The position numbers and the translations under genes are program-made. Below the pieces are notes generated by a model, which had not been told where the DNA came from, ran no database searches, and was given only the letters and a program-made list of their open reading frames with translations. A stretch of 64,000 nt of DNA from Trichomonas vaginalis G3 (Eukaryota; Parabasalia; Trichomonadida; Trichomonadidae): contig NC_067203.1 in assembly GCF_026262505.1 (NCBI RefSeq), positions 9,176,001 to 9,240,000 of the forward strand, given 5' to 3'. This document shows, piece after piece, positions 39,731 to 48,519 of the stretch (positions are counted from its first letter, which is position 1; each line of letters starts with the position of its first letter).

Positions 39731-42529
39731 ATGGATGAATTAACTTCCCTTCTGGAAATTGGTGCTCGCGTTGAAGAAGGTGGACAAAAATTTATGGAAG
39801 TTGCAGATAAAGTTCGTCGAATGATTTCTCCAAAAGATACATTTCCCGGAATTATTATAAAATTAAATGATAATTACAAAAGGCAGATAGCAACATTACT
39901 AAATTCGTTCGCAGCAGTAATTTTTTCGAAGAAAAATGTTTACAAAGCTGAGCATTTTGTTCGAGCAATTGATGCTTTATCTATATCTTCAATCATTCTT
40001 GCATGCAGATATATGGAAACAAAAGATAAAAGCGATATTAAAGATTCCCTCGATTGCATTGAAAGTGCTACATCTTATTGTTATGAACTCGCTTCCCAAA
40101 ATTTACCATATTGTGGTAGCTATGCATTCAATATTGCTTCACTACTTTATCAAAAGAAATTTGTTTCTGAAGGACTGGAATTCTTTAGATATTCAGAGAA
40201 AATATTTCGCACAGTAAAAAACAAACAATCTCACGAAAATACTTGCAAATACATCGCTTTTTGCCTTATAGTATTGGACCAAACGAATACTGAAGAGTTT
40301 GAAAAAGCAATATCAGGAGCTTCTGATTCGCTCACTCTATTATCAAATTGGATCAATCGTAGACCACCGGAAAATACTCAACTAGTATATAATTATATCA
40401 AAAAGTTTAAGAATAGAGATGAAGCGTTAAATGAAGCAATGCCTTATTTCGCATTAGAGGGAGATTTCAGAATTTTATCAAAAGATCCGAATTTTAATGA
40501 TTTCTTTCCTAACTTTGAGCCGCCACGCACTATATTATATACAAATGAGAAGGAGACAATGAATTTGTTCAAAAAATGTTATGTATGTTATAATTCTGGT
40601 CAATTTCTTCTTTGTGCAAAGCAAAGTGAAGCCTTGCTTGAAAAATGGCCGCAAAAGAACAACTCTGCATCAAAATTAGCTGTTTTGTTTATACATGTAT
40701 GGATTATTAATTCTTTCTTTGCGCTTAATCGACCAGATTGCGTACTTCCGTATATTAAGCAGCTAAATAAGATATTTTCTAACTATCCATGGATTGTTGG
40801 CCTCTCTTCTTTCTATTTTCTCAAACATTGCATTTACAGCGGGAATTACAAGCATTACATTGATCCGCCTCCTTTAGCATTCGAAAGTATTGCATCATGG
40901 GATCATGTTATTTCGTTCCATTCTGCAATCGAATGCTTGAAAAAAAATGTCGAAGATTGTTTTCAATTTTTCGAAGAAATTCGCGAATGTAGTAATGTTC
41001 TTATCAAGAGAGAAGCTTTCCATTATGTTGCTGGAGCTTATAGACTCTTTGGTATTAATCCGTGCATTTCTGATTTTGAAAATGAATGTAAAACTTGCAA
41101 AGAAGCAAGAGCTCTTTACATTTACCACAGTTGTATCGATTATATAAACGATGATGATATTGATGCAGCTTGGAATTTCATCAAACCTGTAAATGTCGAT
41201 GATTCAGTCCTTCAAGCACTTTATGAAGCTGAACAAATAGCATCTGGACACTGTGCTACAATCAGAAAGATTAAATTATTACAAGCAATTTTAATAGGAA
41301 ACACTGATCCCGAAAGATCTGCAGATTTAATTACGAGAAGTTGCTCAACAACATTAGATAGCTTCATTAGAGTTAAAGAGAAACTCTTCAAGCCTCCATT
41401 TCCATTCATGAGCATTGCTTACTTCAATGTTGCTCCTTTGGAACCATCAATTCTTTTTGCTCTTTATACAGTTGGAAGACCATTAGTTGTTCGTATCAAA
41501 GTAGGAACGAAGTATGATGATTTCTTGGATGAACTCGAGAGGATCTGCTCGGAATCAACAAATCTTAGTGGTGATATCGATGGAAGAACATGGTGGAAGA
41601 AGAAATACGAACTTGATAACAGAATGGAGAAACTTATCAAGTATCTCGAAACAGAAATCATTGGATTTTGGTCATCATTATTCACTCCGATGAAATATAT
41701 TCCATCACAAAACTGTTTAAGAAGTGTTCTTCTTACTGCATTATCAAAGATGTCGCTTTCAGATCAACAAGAATTTTGCAAATTCTGTAAGAAAGAATTC
41801 CATGAAGATTTGAACCTTGAAAGACCACATAGTTCTGTTGCAAAGCCTCTTTCAATAATTTGCGGAAAATACATGCATAATGTTCCTTGGGAAATGTTAT
41901 CATGTGTAAGAGAGCGCACAACAAAAATCACAAGAATTCCAAGTATCAAAGTCATTGCAAATCAATGTCAAAAAGAAATGCCAATGAAAGTTAATGCTGA
42001 AAGTACATTTTTCATCTTAAATCCTGTAGGAGATCTTGAAAAAACAGAAGAGATGTTTAAGCCAATATTTAAAGAATTAAGATGGGAAGGAATTACTCAG
42101 AAGATTCCTCCAGAAGATCTGATCCCACAAGCTCTTGCAAAGAAAGAATTATATGTATTCTGTGGGCATGGAAATGGTCAAGAATATTTCAGATACAGCA
42201 AATTAGTTGATGATGAAATGACTTGCAAAGCTTCACTTCTTCTGATGGGATGCATGAGTGGAGCTTTAAACGATGAAGGAGAAATGGATCCGACAGGAGC
42301 AGCTAATTATTGCATAGCTGCTGGTGCTTCTGCTTTGGTTGGCGCACTTTGGAATGTAACCGATGGTGAAATCGATAGATTTTTAAGTGCAATGCTAGAT
42401 TTTATCAAAAACGGAAAGATGGACGTAGAAGATGCAGTTATATCTGCAAGAAATTCTTGTAAGCTACCTTATCTCACAGGAAGTGCAGTTGTTGTTTATG
42501 GATTTCCAGCTATATTCCTCAAAAGATAG
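39731..42529 (+). CDS. ESP1: Separase (cysteine protease, clan CD, C50)
   Basis: A 932-residue protein from ATG 39731. Separase cleaves the kleisin subunit of cohesin at anaphase, releasing sister chromatids. The N-terminal ~600 residues are a helical (TPR-like) solenoid. The C-terminal protease domain shows the family motifs: His813 in YVFCGHGNGQEY and Cys841 in LLLMGCMSGAL, followed by the family tail (DPTGAANYCIAAGASAL, GALWNVTDGEIDRFL). It is far shorter than animal separases (>2,000 residues) but like compact protist ones. The window also carries a CENP-C candidate about 33 kb away. Confidence 0.9.
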   Translation: MDELTSLLEIGARVEEGGQKFMEVADKVRRMISPKDTFPGIIIKLNDNYKRQIATLLNSFAAVIFSKKNVYKAEHFVRAIDALSISSIILACRYMETKDKSDIKDSLDCIESATSYCYELASQNLPYCGSYAFNIASLLYQKKFVSEGLEFFRYSEKIFRTVKNKQSHENTCKYIAFCLIVLDQTNTEEFEKAISGASDSLTLLSNWINRRPPENTQLVYNYIKKFKNRDEALNEAMPYFALEGDFRILSKDPNFNDFFPNFEPPRTILYTNEKETMNLFKKCYVCYNSGQFLLCAKQSEALLEKWPQKNNSASKLAVLFIHVWIINSFFALNRPDCVLPYIKQLNKIFSNYPWIVGLSSFYFLKHCIYSGNYKHYIDPPPLAFESIASWDHVISFHSAIECLKKNVEDCFQFFEEIRECSNVLIKREAFHYVAGAYRLFGINPCISDFENECKTCKEARALYIYHSCIDYINDDDIDAAWNFIKPVNVDDSVLQALYEAEQIASGHCATIRKIKLLQAILIGNTDPERSADLITRSCSTTLDSFIRVKEKLFKPPFPFMSIAYFNVAPLEPSILFALYTVGRPLVVRIKVGTKYDDFLDELERICSESTNLSGDIDGRTWWKKKYELDNRMEKLIKYLETEIIGFWSSLFTPMKYIPSQNCLRSVLLTALSKMSLSDQQEFCKFCKKEFHEDLNLERPHSSVAKPLSIICGKYMHNVPWEMLSCVRERTTKITRIPSIKVIANQCQKEMPMKVNAESTFFILNPVGDLEKTEEMFKPIFKELRWEGITQKIPPEDLIPQALAKKELYVFCGHGNGQEYFRYSKLVDDEMTCKASLLLMGCMSGALNDEGEMDPTGAANYCIAAGASALVGALWNVTDGEIDRFLSAMLDFIKNGKMDVEDAVISARNSCKLPYLTGSAVVVYGFPAIFLKR

Positions 42530-42654
42530 AGATTTTGTTAATATGTAATATTATTCACTTGTTCATGTATAAATTTAATATAAAAAAAATATTATATTGA
42601 AATTTTATTCATTTCTCAAATATATTAAATGTAGCAGTATATTTTCATATATGG

Positions 42655-43755
42655 CTATAAAGGAAAAACGCTACTTAATCTAACGGATCTCACAACTTCA
42701 ATACTCCAGATATCAATTTCCTTAGAAAAAATGACATCAATATTTGTGCAAATAAAAGGACAATATATTTTGTAACTAGTCTGATTTTGTGGTATTATTT
42801 TTTCAAATGTTATATCATAATAAATTTTGGAATCAAAGCGATAAATTAAACGAACATTCACCTCATCTGAAGTTGGTGAATTGATGATGAGGTCTAATGG
42901 GATAACATAAGGAATTCTTAATGAACACTTGGATAGTTTGGTGTTATAACATTGGCGATATCCTTTATCAAATATGTATTTCCTTGGAAATAATATATCA
43001 TTTTTATGCATTTGAGTGTTCATCAAAAATGGTTTGAATAAATTATGCATATTACGGTATTTCTGGTCATTTTTTGCCCAATCAACCTCAAATATTTTCA
43101 AAAATTCTTTGACAGCATCGGGTGATCCATACTCAAGATGAATGTATTTAAGCAAACATGTTGCTTCTTTGCGGTCGTTAATAAGGGCAACGATGGTTGT
43201 AATTATTTGGTCTTCATCGAATACAATTAAATTTTCATTTTCAAAGATCTTTATAATCTCATCCAAAGTTAACTTTTTGAAAAAATCTAAATATTCATTT
43301 TTTGCATTATGAAAAACTATTTTTGCGATATGATCTTTAGAAATCAAATCTTTGAGGAGTTGATAATTTATGATCACGAAATTAATATGTTCACTTTTTG
43401 TTGTAATCTGGGAACTTAAATCATTATTTATTATATCGCATTGAATATCTCTGAGAAGCTGAATAAAATCACAGAGCTCTTGGTTTGTAAAATCCACAGA
43501 AAAATGACCTTTTATTAGTAAATCTTGAAGAATTTTAAATGATTTTTCTGATTTAATACCACTTTCCACATTAAAATTTGAAATTGTCTTGTTGCTATTA
43601 AACAAATTTTGAAATTTTTTGCTTATTAAATATAATAAACATTTCTCAACATAAAATGTATTACCATTCATATGAACTTCGATTTTTGACTCGCTGTTAA
43701 ATTCAGCAAGTTGAGTAAGAGCTGGATTATTGATGTTAATGTGCCATGGAGGCAT
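42655..43755 (-). CDS. BTB-like protein, 366 aa
   Basis: An intact gene from ATG 43755. Residues ~22-110 look like a BTB/POZ domain (ESKIEVHMNGNTFYVEKCLL, then YLISKKFQNLFNSNKT). A BACK-like helical region follows (~125-240, with IAKIVFHNAKNEYLDFFKKL). The last ~100 residues form a beta-rich domain (CSLRIPYVIPLDLIINSP; KIYYDITFEKIIPQ). It is a relative of the 27278-28522 protein in layout. Such proteins are commonly adaptors; no specific partner can be named. Confidence 0.65.
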   Translation of the reverse strand: MPPWHININNPALTQLAEFNSESKIEVHMNGNTFYVEKCLLYLISKKFQNLFNSNKTISNFNVESGIKSEKSFKILQDLLIKGHFSVDFTNQELCDFIQLLRDIQCDIINNDLSSQITTKSEHINFVIINYQLLKDLISKDHIAKIVFHNAKNEYLDFFKKLTLDEIIKIFENENLIVFDEDQIITTIVALINDRKEATCLLKYIHLEYGSPDAVKEFLKIFEVDWAKNDQKYRNMHNLFKPFLMNTQMHKNDILFPRKYIFDKGYRQCYNTKLSKCSLRIPYVIPLDLIINSPTSDEVNVRLIYRFDSKIYYDITFEKIIPQNQTSYKIYCPFICTNIDVIFSKEIDIWSIEVVRSVRLSSVFPL

Positions 43756-45479
43756 TTTTGGAAAATATTTTTTTGAATGAACCTTTTGACTTCATTTTTA
43801 ATTGAATACTTTTGAATAGTTTATATTAATTGGGGAAAATATTTTTCAATAAGCCAAGGCCTGACCGTTGATTTTGATGATATTGTTAACAAAATTCAAA
43901 GAGATATTGATCTGGATAATTTCTATGATATTGTAGATAAAGATGACATTTCAAAAGTAGATTCTTCAGTAAGCCTCTCAATGAGGTTTTTTAAAAAAGC
44001 CTAAAACGACGATAGAAGTATACCTCGGATTTTCAAAATACCAAAAAAGACGATAGAAAATTTTTGCCACCATATATATGATTCTTAATAAAATTCAACT
44101 ACAATAATTTAAAAGAGAGATATCATCAATATTGGACTGATTTTGATTCTGCTCGTGGAGTGGTAAACAATTGAATTAAAATTTTGAAACAATTTGAAAC
44201 CTCAAGCTAAGCTGAAACATTCCAGCTAACAGGTATTATTATGAAGATCTTTCCATATAAAATCATAATTAAATTATCAAATTAAATAATAAATTAACTC
44301 CTTTCATGAATCTCAAAATCTATTAGAGCTTAACAAATAGCATTCCTAAGTGTGATGTGATCCTTAAAATATTCCGGTATTTTGGTATTAACAAATATGA
44401 TATAAATTTAAGCAAGATAATGCTTTTAGCATCTAATAAAATATGTAGCTGTTAGAAAAAGAATACATGCATATGGTAAAACATTAATTTAAATTTAAAA
44501 AGTAAATTATTTATTCGTAATTTAAAGAGATTTCGCTGTAAAGTAATGTCTCAACATGGAGAAGGAAAATTTACGATAGGTGTATGGTAAATGAAACAGT
44601 ATTTTTGATATTGTATAATATTAGTAACACCAAATGGAAATACCATAAAGCGAAGTTATATTTTTACTCATCAGAGTTTTATGTTTCAAAATAATACGAA
44701 ACTGAGGATCTTCAAGTTTTTTGTAGCTTCATACTCTGAAATCGCTTGAAATAACGTATTTTTTGTAAATCAAAATGGAGATGATTTTATGAATTTAAAG
44801 TTTTTATTCAAAACAAGCACTTACATATCCATATGAATATAATAATAATCAAGAAATTAGAATATAGTTGATATTCAACAAATTCAAATCTTATTAATTT
44901 GAAATGAAAATTTAAAATATGTATTTCATATTTAAATAATCTATCAAATATATCCACATCTTCTAATACATGAATTATTATATTTCTAAAAAACCACTCG
45001 TTAAGCCATATATTTTTATTTGATCAAATAAATCTATATGACCTGCATATCTATGTTTTGTTCTTAGATTAAAAAGCCTAAAAGCCATATGGTAAAAGTG
45101 TCGCAAACTATTCAAAATTGAATTCCTTTTTGGTCAAACCAATTAGATTTTTTTTTATTTTGGTAAAAAACCAAAATGTGAGATCAGTAAATAGGAAGAA
45201 ACAGTAATTATTATATATGCGAATTTTCAAATAAAAAAGTATGGCTTTACGAGTAGATTTTGAGAAAATCTGATGAATGCAATAAAACAATTCATTTTAC
45301 AATAAACATATTTATACTGATAATATATTCCCCTTTTATGTAGATTTATAAAAAAAATAAAAAGTGACAAAATAAATTATTTATACAAATAGGATTTCTG
45401 GGAATAAGAGGTTTATTATGTCTGAGTTAGTATCAATTTATTAAATGCTTGATGTCAAAAGACTAAAAAATTGAACAAG
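43756..45479. other. Long AT-rich non-coding region
   Basis: About 1.7 kb without a supported gene. A ~45-codon piece at 43868-44004 may be an ankyrin-family remnant. The rest is simple AT-rich sequence with many stops in all frames. Confidence 0.45.
43868..44004 (+). pseudogene. Possible remnant of an ankyrin-family N-terminus
   Basis: A short frame reading VDFDDIVNKIQRDIDLDNFY, then DIVDKDDISKV, resembles the helical N-terminus of the ankyrin protein at 21321-22879 (an IKDYI region, then VFEVEEIQKILKF). It has no start and no repeats follow. The likeness is weak. Confidence 0.25.
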
Positions 45480-45749
45480 TTCTCATAAAGGCAAAGTTCT
45501 TCCGAAGTCTCTCATTCAATGAGAGACCTCAGAAGAACTTTGACCTAGTCTACCATAGGTATGCCACCTGGTACACTGGGGCCTAGTTAATGCAATATTT
45601 ATTGAAAAATGCAAAGTTCTTCTGGTACCCCTCATTTGATGAAGGGTATCAGAGGAACTTCACTCTAAGGTAAAGGACTTACCATTCCTTGGCCTTGAGT
45701 GAGCCAAGGAAGCCGTAATTAGTCGAATAGAGTGAATTTTGACATTTCC
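45480..45749. repeat. Outer hairpin units, likely remnant of an older foldback copy
   Basis: Two units at a 120-bp period, with hairpins at 45492-45542 (CAAAGTTCTTC pairing with GAAGAACTTTG) and 45611-45661, plus a short hairpin near 45691-45720 (TTCCTTGGCC ... GCCAAGGAA). They match the units inside the large inverted repeat but lie outside its left end. The last unit appears cut off at 45749. Confidence 0.75.
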
Positions 45750-45930
45750 GCGCCAAAATACAAAAGTGCCATAATCTCATGGTGGACCACAGCTGGAGTC
45801 ACCGCCGACTATCCACTTGCTGGGATGCTACGCAGCCTTTGATCTGGCCAATCATAGTGCTGCTCCATCCATATCAGCAAGTGATTTCGGCATCAGATTT
45901 CCTCTTGGTCTTCCATGAGAGTTCTGCAAG

Positions 45931-46003
45931 CCAGAAGCGCAATATCCATGCAGCCTAGCTGCTATGATATAGTAGCTAGACTGCATGGATATTGCGCTTC
46001 TTG
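45931..46003. repeat. Large hairpin of left arm
   Basis: A 21-bp perfect stem (AGAAGCGCAATATCCATGCAG with its complement at 45981-46001), extended inward by CTAGCT/AGCTAG. Confidence 0.95.
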
Positions 46004-46089
46004 GAATATTAGTTATACGTCATTGCCCTCATACGCTATACTACTGCTCCCTGGTCCTTAACGGTCCAAGAATGTATGATTACTCGAAT

Positions 46090-46512
46090 AAGGCAAAGTC
46101 CTTCCGAAGTCTCTCATTCGATGGGAGGCCTCGGAAGGATTTTGCCTTAAAGTACTCCTACTATGGTTCCCTAGTTCTCAAATGGCTAGGGATTCTGTAA
46201 TTAGTCGAATATGGCATAGTTCTTCCGAAGTCTCTCATTTGATGAGAGGCCTCGGACGAATTATGCCATAAGGTAGTATACTTGTAGTCTCTGACTATTT
46301 TCAGGTCAAATAATGTAAATTTACTTGAATAGAGCAAAATTCTGCTGAAGTATCTCACCAAATGAGAAACTTCAGCAGAATTTTGCCCTAAGGTAATGTG
46401 CATGCGATCCTCAGCCCACAGAGAGCCAAGGAATTTATTTATATTTCGTTTATGGTGAAGTTCTCGGATGTCCTCTCAAATGATGAGGAAAATCAAGAGA
46501 ACTTCACCATAA
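46090..46512. repeat. Left-arm array of four long hairpins at 120-bp period
   Basis: Long hairpins lie at 46090-46148, 46210-46270, 46334-46386 and 46450-46512. Stems differ (AAGGCAAAGTCCTTCCGA; TATGGCATA; GCAAAATTCTGCTGAAG; TTATGGTGAAG) but each pairs with its own 3' half. The first two long hairpins have a TCTCATT(T/C)GATG-type loop region. Short hairpins lie between them, for example 46167-46192. Confidence 0.92.
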
Positions 46513-46939
46513 TTTGTTGCAGTTGAGATTCTCTAGCTCTTTGCCGGTCAGAGAACGAATAAAAAGTTTTTGTTGTGAGTAGGCTCGATATATGCCTACC
46601 CACTGAAAATTAAAAAAAATTTGGAGATTTTTCGGAAATTTAAATATGATAGATGTGAACTATTTTAGGAGTACTATGTATATATAAGCTTACTTTTAAG
46701 TTTGGACGAAAATTGGAAAAATTAAAAATATGGAAACATAAGAAATCTCTTTATCTCCCCATGTAGTGCATATTTTCGCGTTCTGAAAGCGGGAAACGCA
46801 TTTTTGGAATGCATAGATTCCGAATCACACGGAAAAATTAGGTTTTAATAAGAAAAATAGATGATTTATGAAGTAATAGAGTATATGGTATTATAAAAAT
46901 AAATAACTATTTTCTCGTAGGAAATAAAAAATAACGTAT

Positions 46940-47033
46940 ATTTTCAGTGGGTAGGCATATATCGAGCCTACTCACAACAAAAACTTTTTATTCGATCTCT
47001 GGCCGGCAAAGAGCTAGAGAACCACAACAGCAT
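46940..47033. repeat. Inner end of right arm with mirrored short hairpins
   Basis: The right-arm mirror of 46530-46610: TTTTCAGTGGGTAGGCATAT onward, itself hairpin-forming (GTAGGC ... GCCTAC), then the TCTGGCCGGCAAAGAGC hairpin region. Confidence 0.85.
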
Positions 47034-47037
47034 TAAC

Positions 47038-47460
47038 TTATGCTGAAGTTTTCTGAATTTTTTTCCTAATTTGAAAAAACTTCAGAAAACTTCAGCATAA
47101 ACGAATTACAGACAAGTTCTCTCGCTCCTTGCTGGCCAAGTACCACACATACTTTACATTAGTGCAATGTTCTTCCCAAGTCTCTCATTCGATTGAGAGG
47201 CCTCGGAAGAACATTGCTTTATTCAAGCAATTTTACAGTCTTTGGCCTATAAAAGACCAAAGACTACAAGTATATTACCTTAAGGCAGGATTTTCCCGAG
47301 GCCTCTCATCAAATGAGAGACTTCGGAAAAATAATGCCTTATTCGATTAATTACAAAATTCCTAGCTCTTTAGAAACTAGGGAACAGTAATTAGAGTACT
47401 TTAGGGCAAAATTCTTCCGAGATATCTCCTTGAATGAGAGATCTCGGAAGAATCTTGCCC
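47038..47460. repeat. Right-arm array of four long hairpins at ~120-bp period
   Basis: Long hairpins lie at 47038-47100 (20-bp perfect stem), 47164-47217 (13-bp perfect stem), 47282-47340 and 47404-47460 (19 of 20 pairs). Short hairpins lie between, such as 47237-47268 (AGTCTTTGG ... CCAAAGACT). Confidence 0.92.
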
Positions 47461-47551
47461 AATTCGAGTAATTACATAATCCTTGGCCCTTCGGGAACCA
47501 GAGGATGGCAGTATGAGCCCATGCGGATAATAACGTATAACTAATATCCAT

Positions 47552-47620
47552 AGGAGCGCAATATCTACGCAGCCTGGCTACTATATCCTAGCAGCAAGGC
47601 TGTATAGATATTGCACTCCT
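47552..47620. repeat. Large hairpin of right arm
   Basis: A 23-bp stem with two mismatches (AGGAGCGCAATATCTACGC on the 5' side); the mirror counterpart of 45931-46003. Confidence 0.9.
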
Positions 47621-47802
47621 GGCTTGCAGAACTCTCATGGAAGACCAAGTGGAGATCTGATGCCGAAATCACTTGCTGATGTGGATGGAACAGCACTATG
47701 ATTGGCCAGATCAAAGGCTGTGTAGCATCCCAGCAAGTGGATAATCGGCATTGACTCCAGCTGCGGTCTTCAATGAGAAAATGACACTTTTGGACTTGGC
47801 GC

Positions 47803-48519
47803 TATTTTTTCAATAGAAAATTTTTGATTTTGGCGGGCAATGTAATTTTACTAATTAGAAGATAGAATATGCATTACAAATACTTATATATTATGAATAT
47901 CAAATTAAAATAGGAAAATTCATAGGTTTTTGCATTTTGTCAACAAAAGTGAGACAGCCTTCATTCTTTCAACATTCAAAATTTGGAGTTTACATATCGT
48001 CGCAAGCGCATAAGTAAGACAATATCCACATTATTCTTTTTATTATGCATAATAGTGATATAGTATGAGAGTAATATTATATGATATGGTGATGATAAAA
48101 TCCCGCCAAAATACATGGTAACAATTCTCAAATAAGTTTTGACCTTCAATTATTTTGTTTAAGTTTGATATTCAACCATAATCTTGTAATTCTGTATCTT
48201 ACACCTGTTGTCACGCAGTTTGATAAGGAGGAATGTCTAAAATTTCATTCAATATTTATAGCAATATTGTTGAAATTAATTCCAGCTTTTTATAAGACTG
48301 AATAGTGTTATCTCCAATACTTTGTTTTAAACATATTTTTTAAAATTAAAATTAATTTTGAAAGTCTCGAAGTGTAGTTTCCAGGCAAGTGGCAACAGAA
48401 ATAGTTTAAAAGTCTGTTAATATTACTGATTATATATGCATAGCAGAAATTAAATTTCTAAAAAAAAAAGTAGGGTCATAAAAATCTATCGGAATGTGAT
48501 CGTGAATTTTAAAATTCAA
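47803..48519. other. Intergenic spacer
   Basis: About 720 bases without a supported gene. A TCATA at 48476-48480 may be the initiator of the gene at 48520. Confidence 0.4.

Larger units (their letters stand above)
45750..47802. mobile_element. Giant foldback-like element built of tandem hairpin units
   Basis: A 2,053-bp inverted repeat with arms 45750-46610 and 46940-47802 and a 329-bp AT-rich centre. The tips are GCGCCAA and its complement. From the tip inward, each arm has a ~180-bp GC-richer segment, one large hairpin (45931-46003; 47552-47620) and then four ~120-bp units. Each unit carries a ~50-60 bp hairpin and a ~28 bp hairpin separated by TAATTAGTCGAATA-like and TAAGGTA-like spacers. 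There is no protein-coding gene. No clear target-site duplication was found. It is most likely a non-autonomous DNA transposon of foldback type. Confidence 0.85.

Noticed and set aside
45985-46403. Short frames on both strands within the hairpin arms
   Set aside because: They are by-products of the palindromic sequence and mirror each other; no protein family matches.
46090-47460. Regular ~120-bp repeats could suggest a CRISPR array
   Set aside because: The repeats are palindromic pairs in inverted arms, with no constant repeat and variable spacer pattern, and the genome is eukaryotic.
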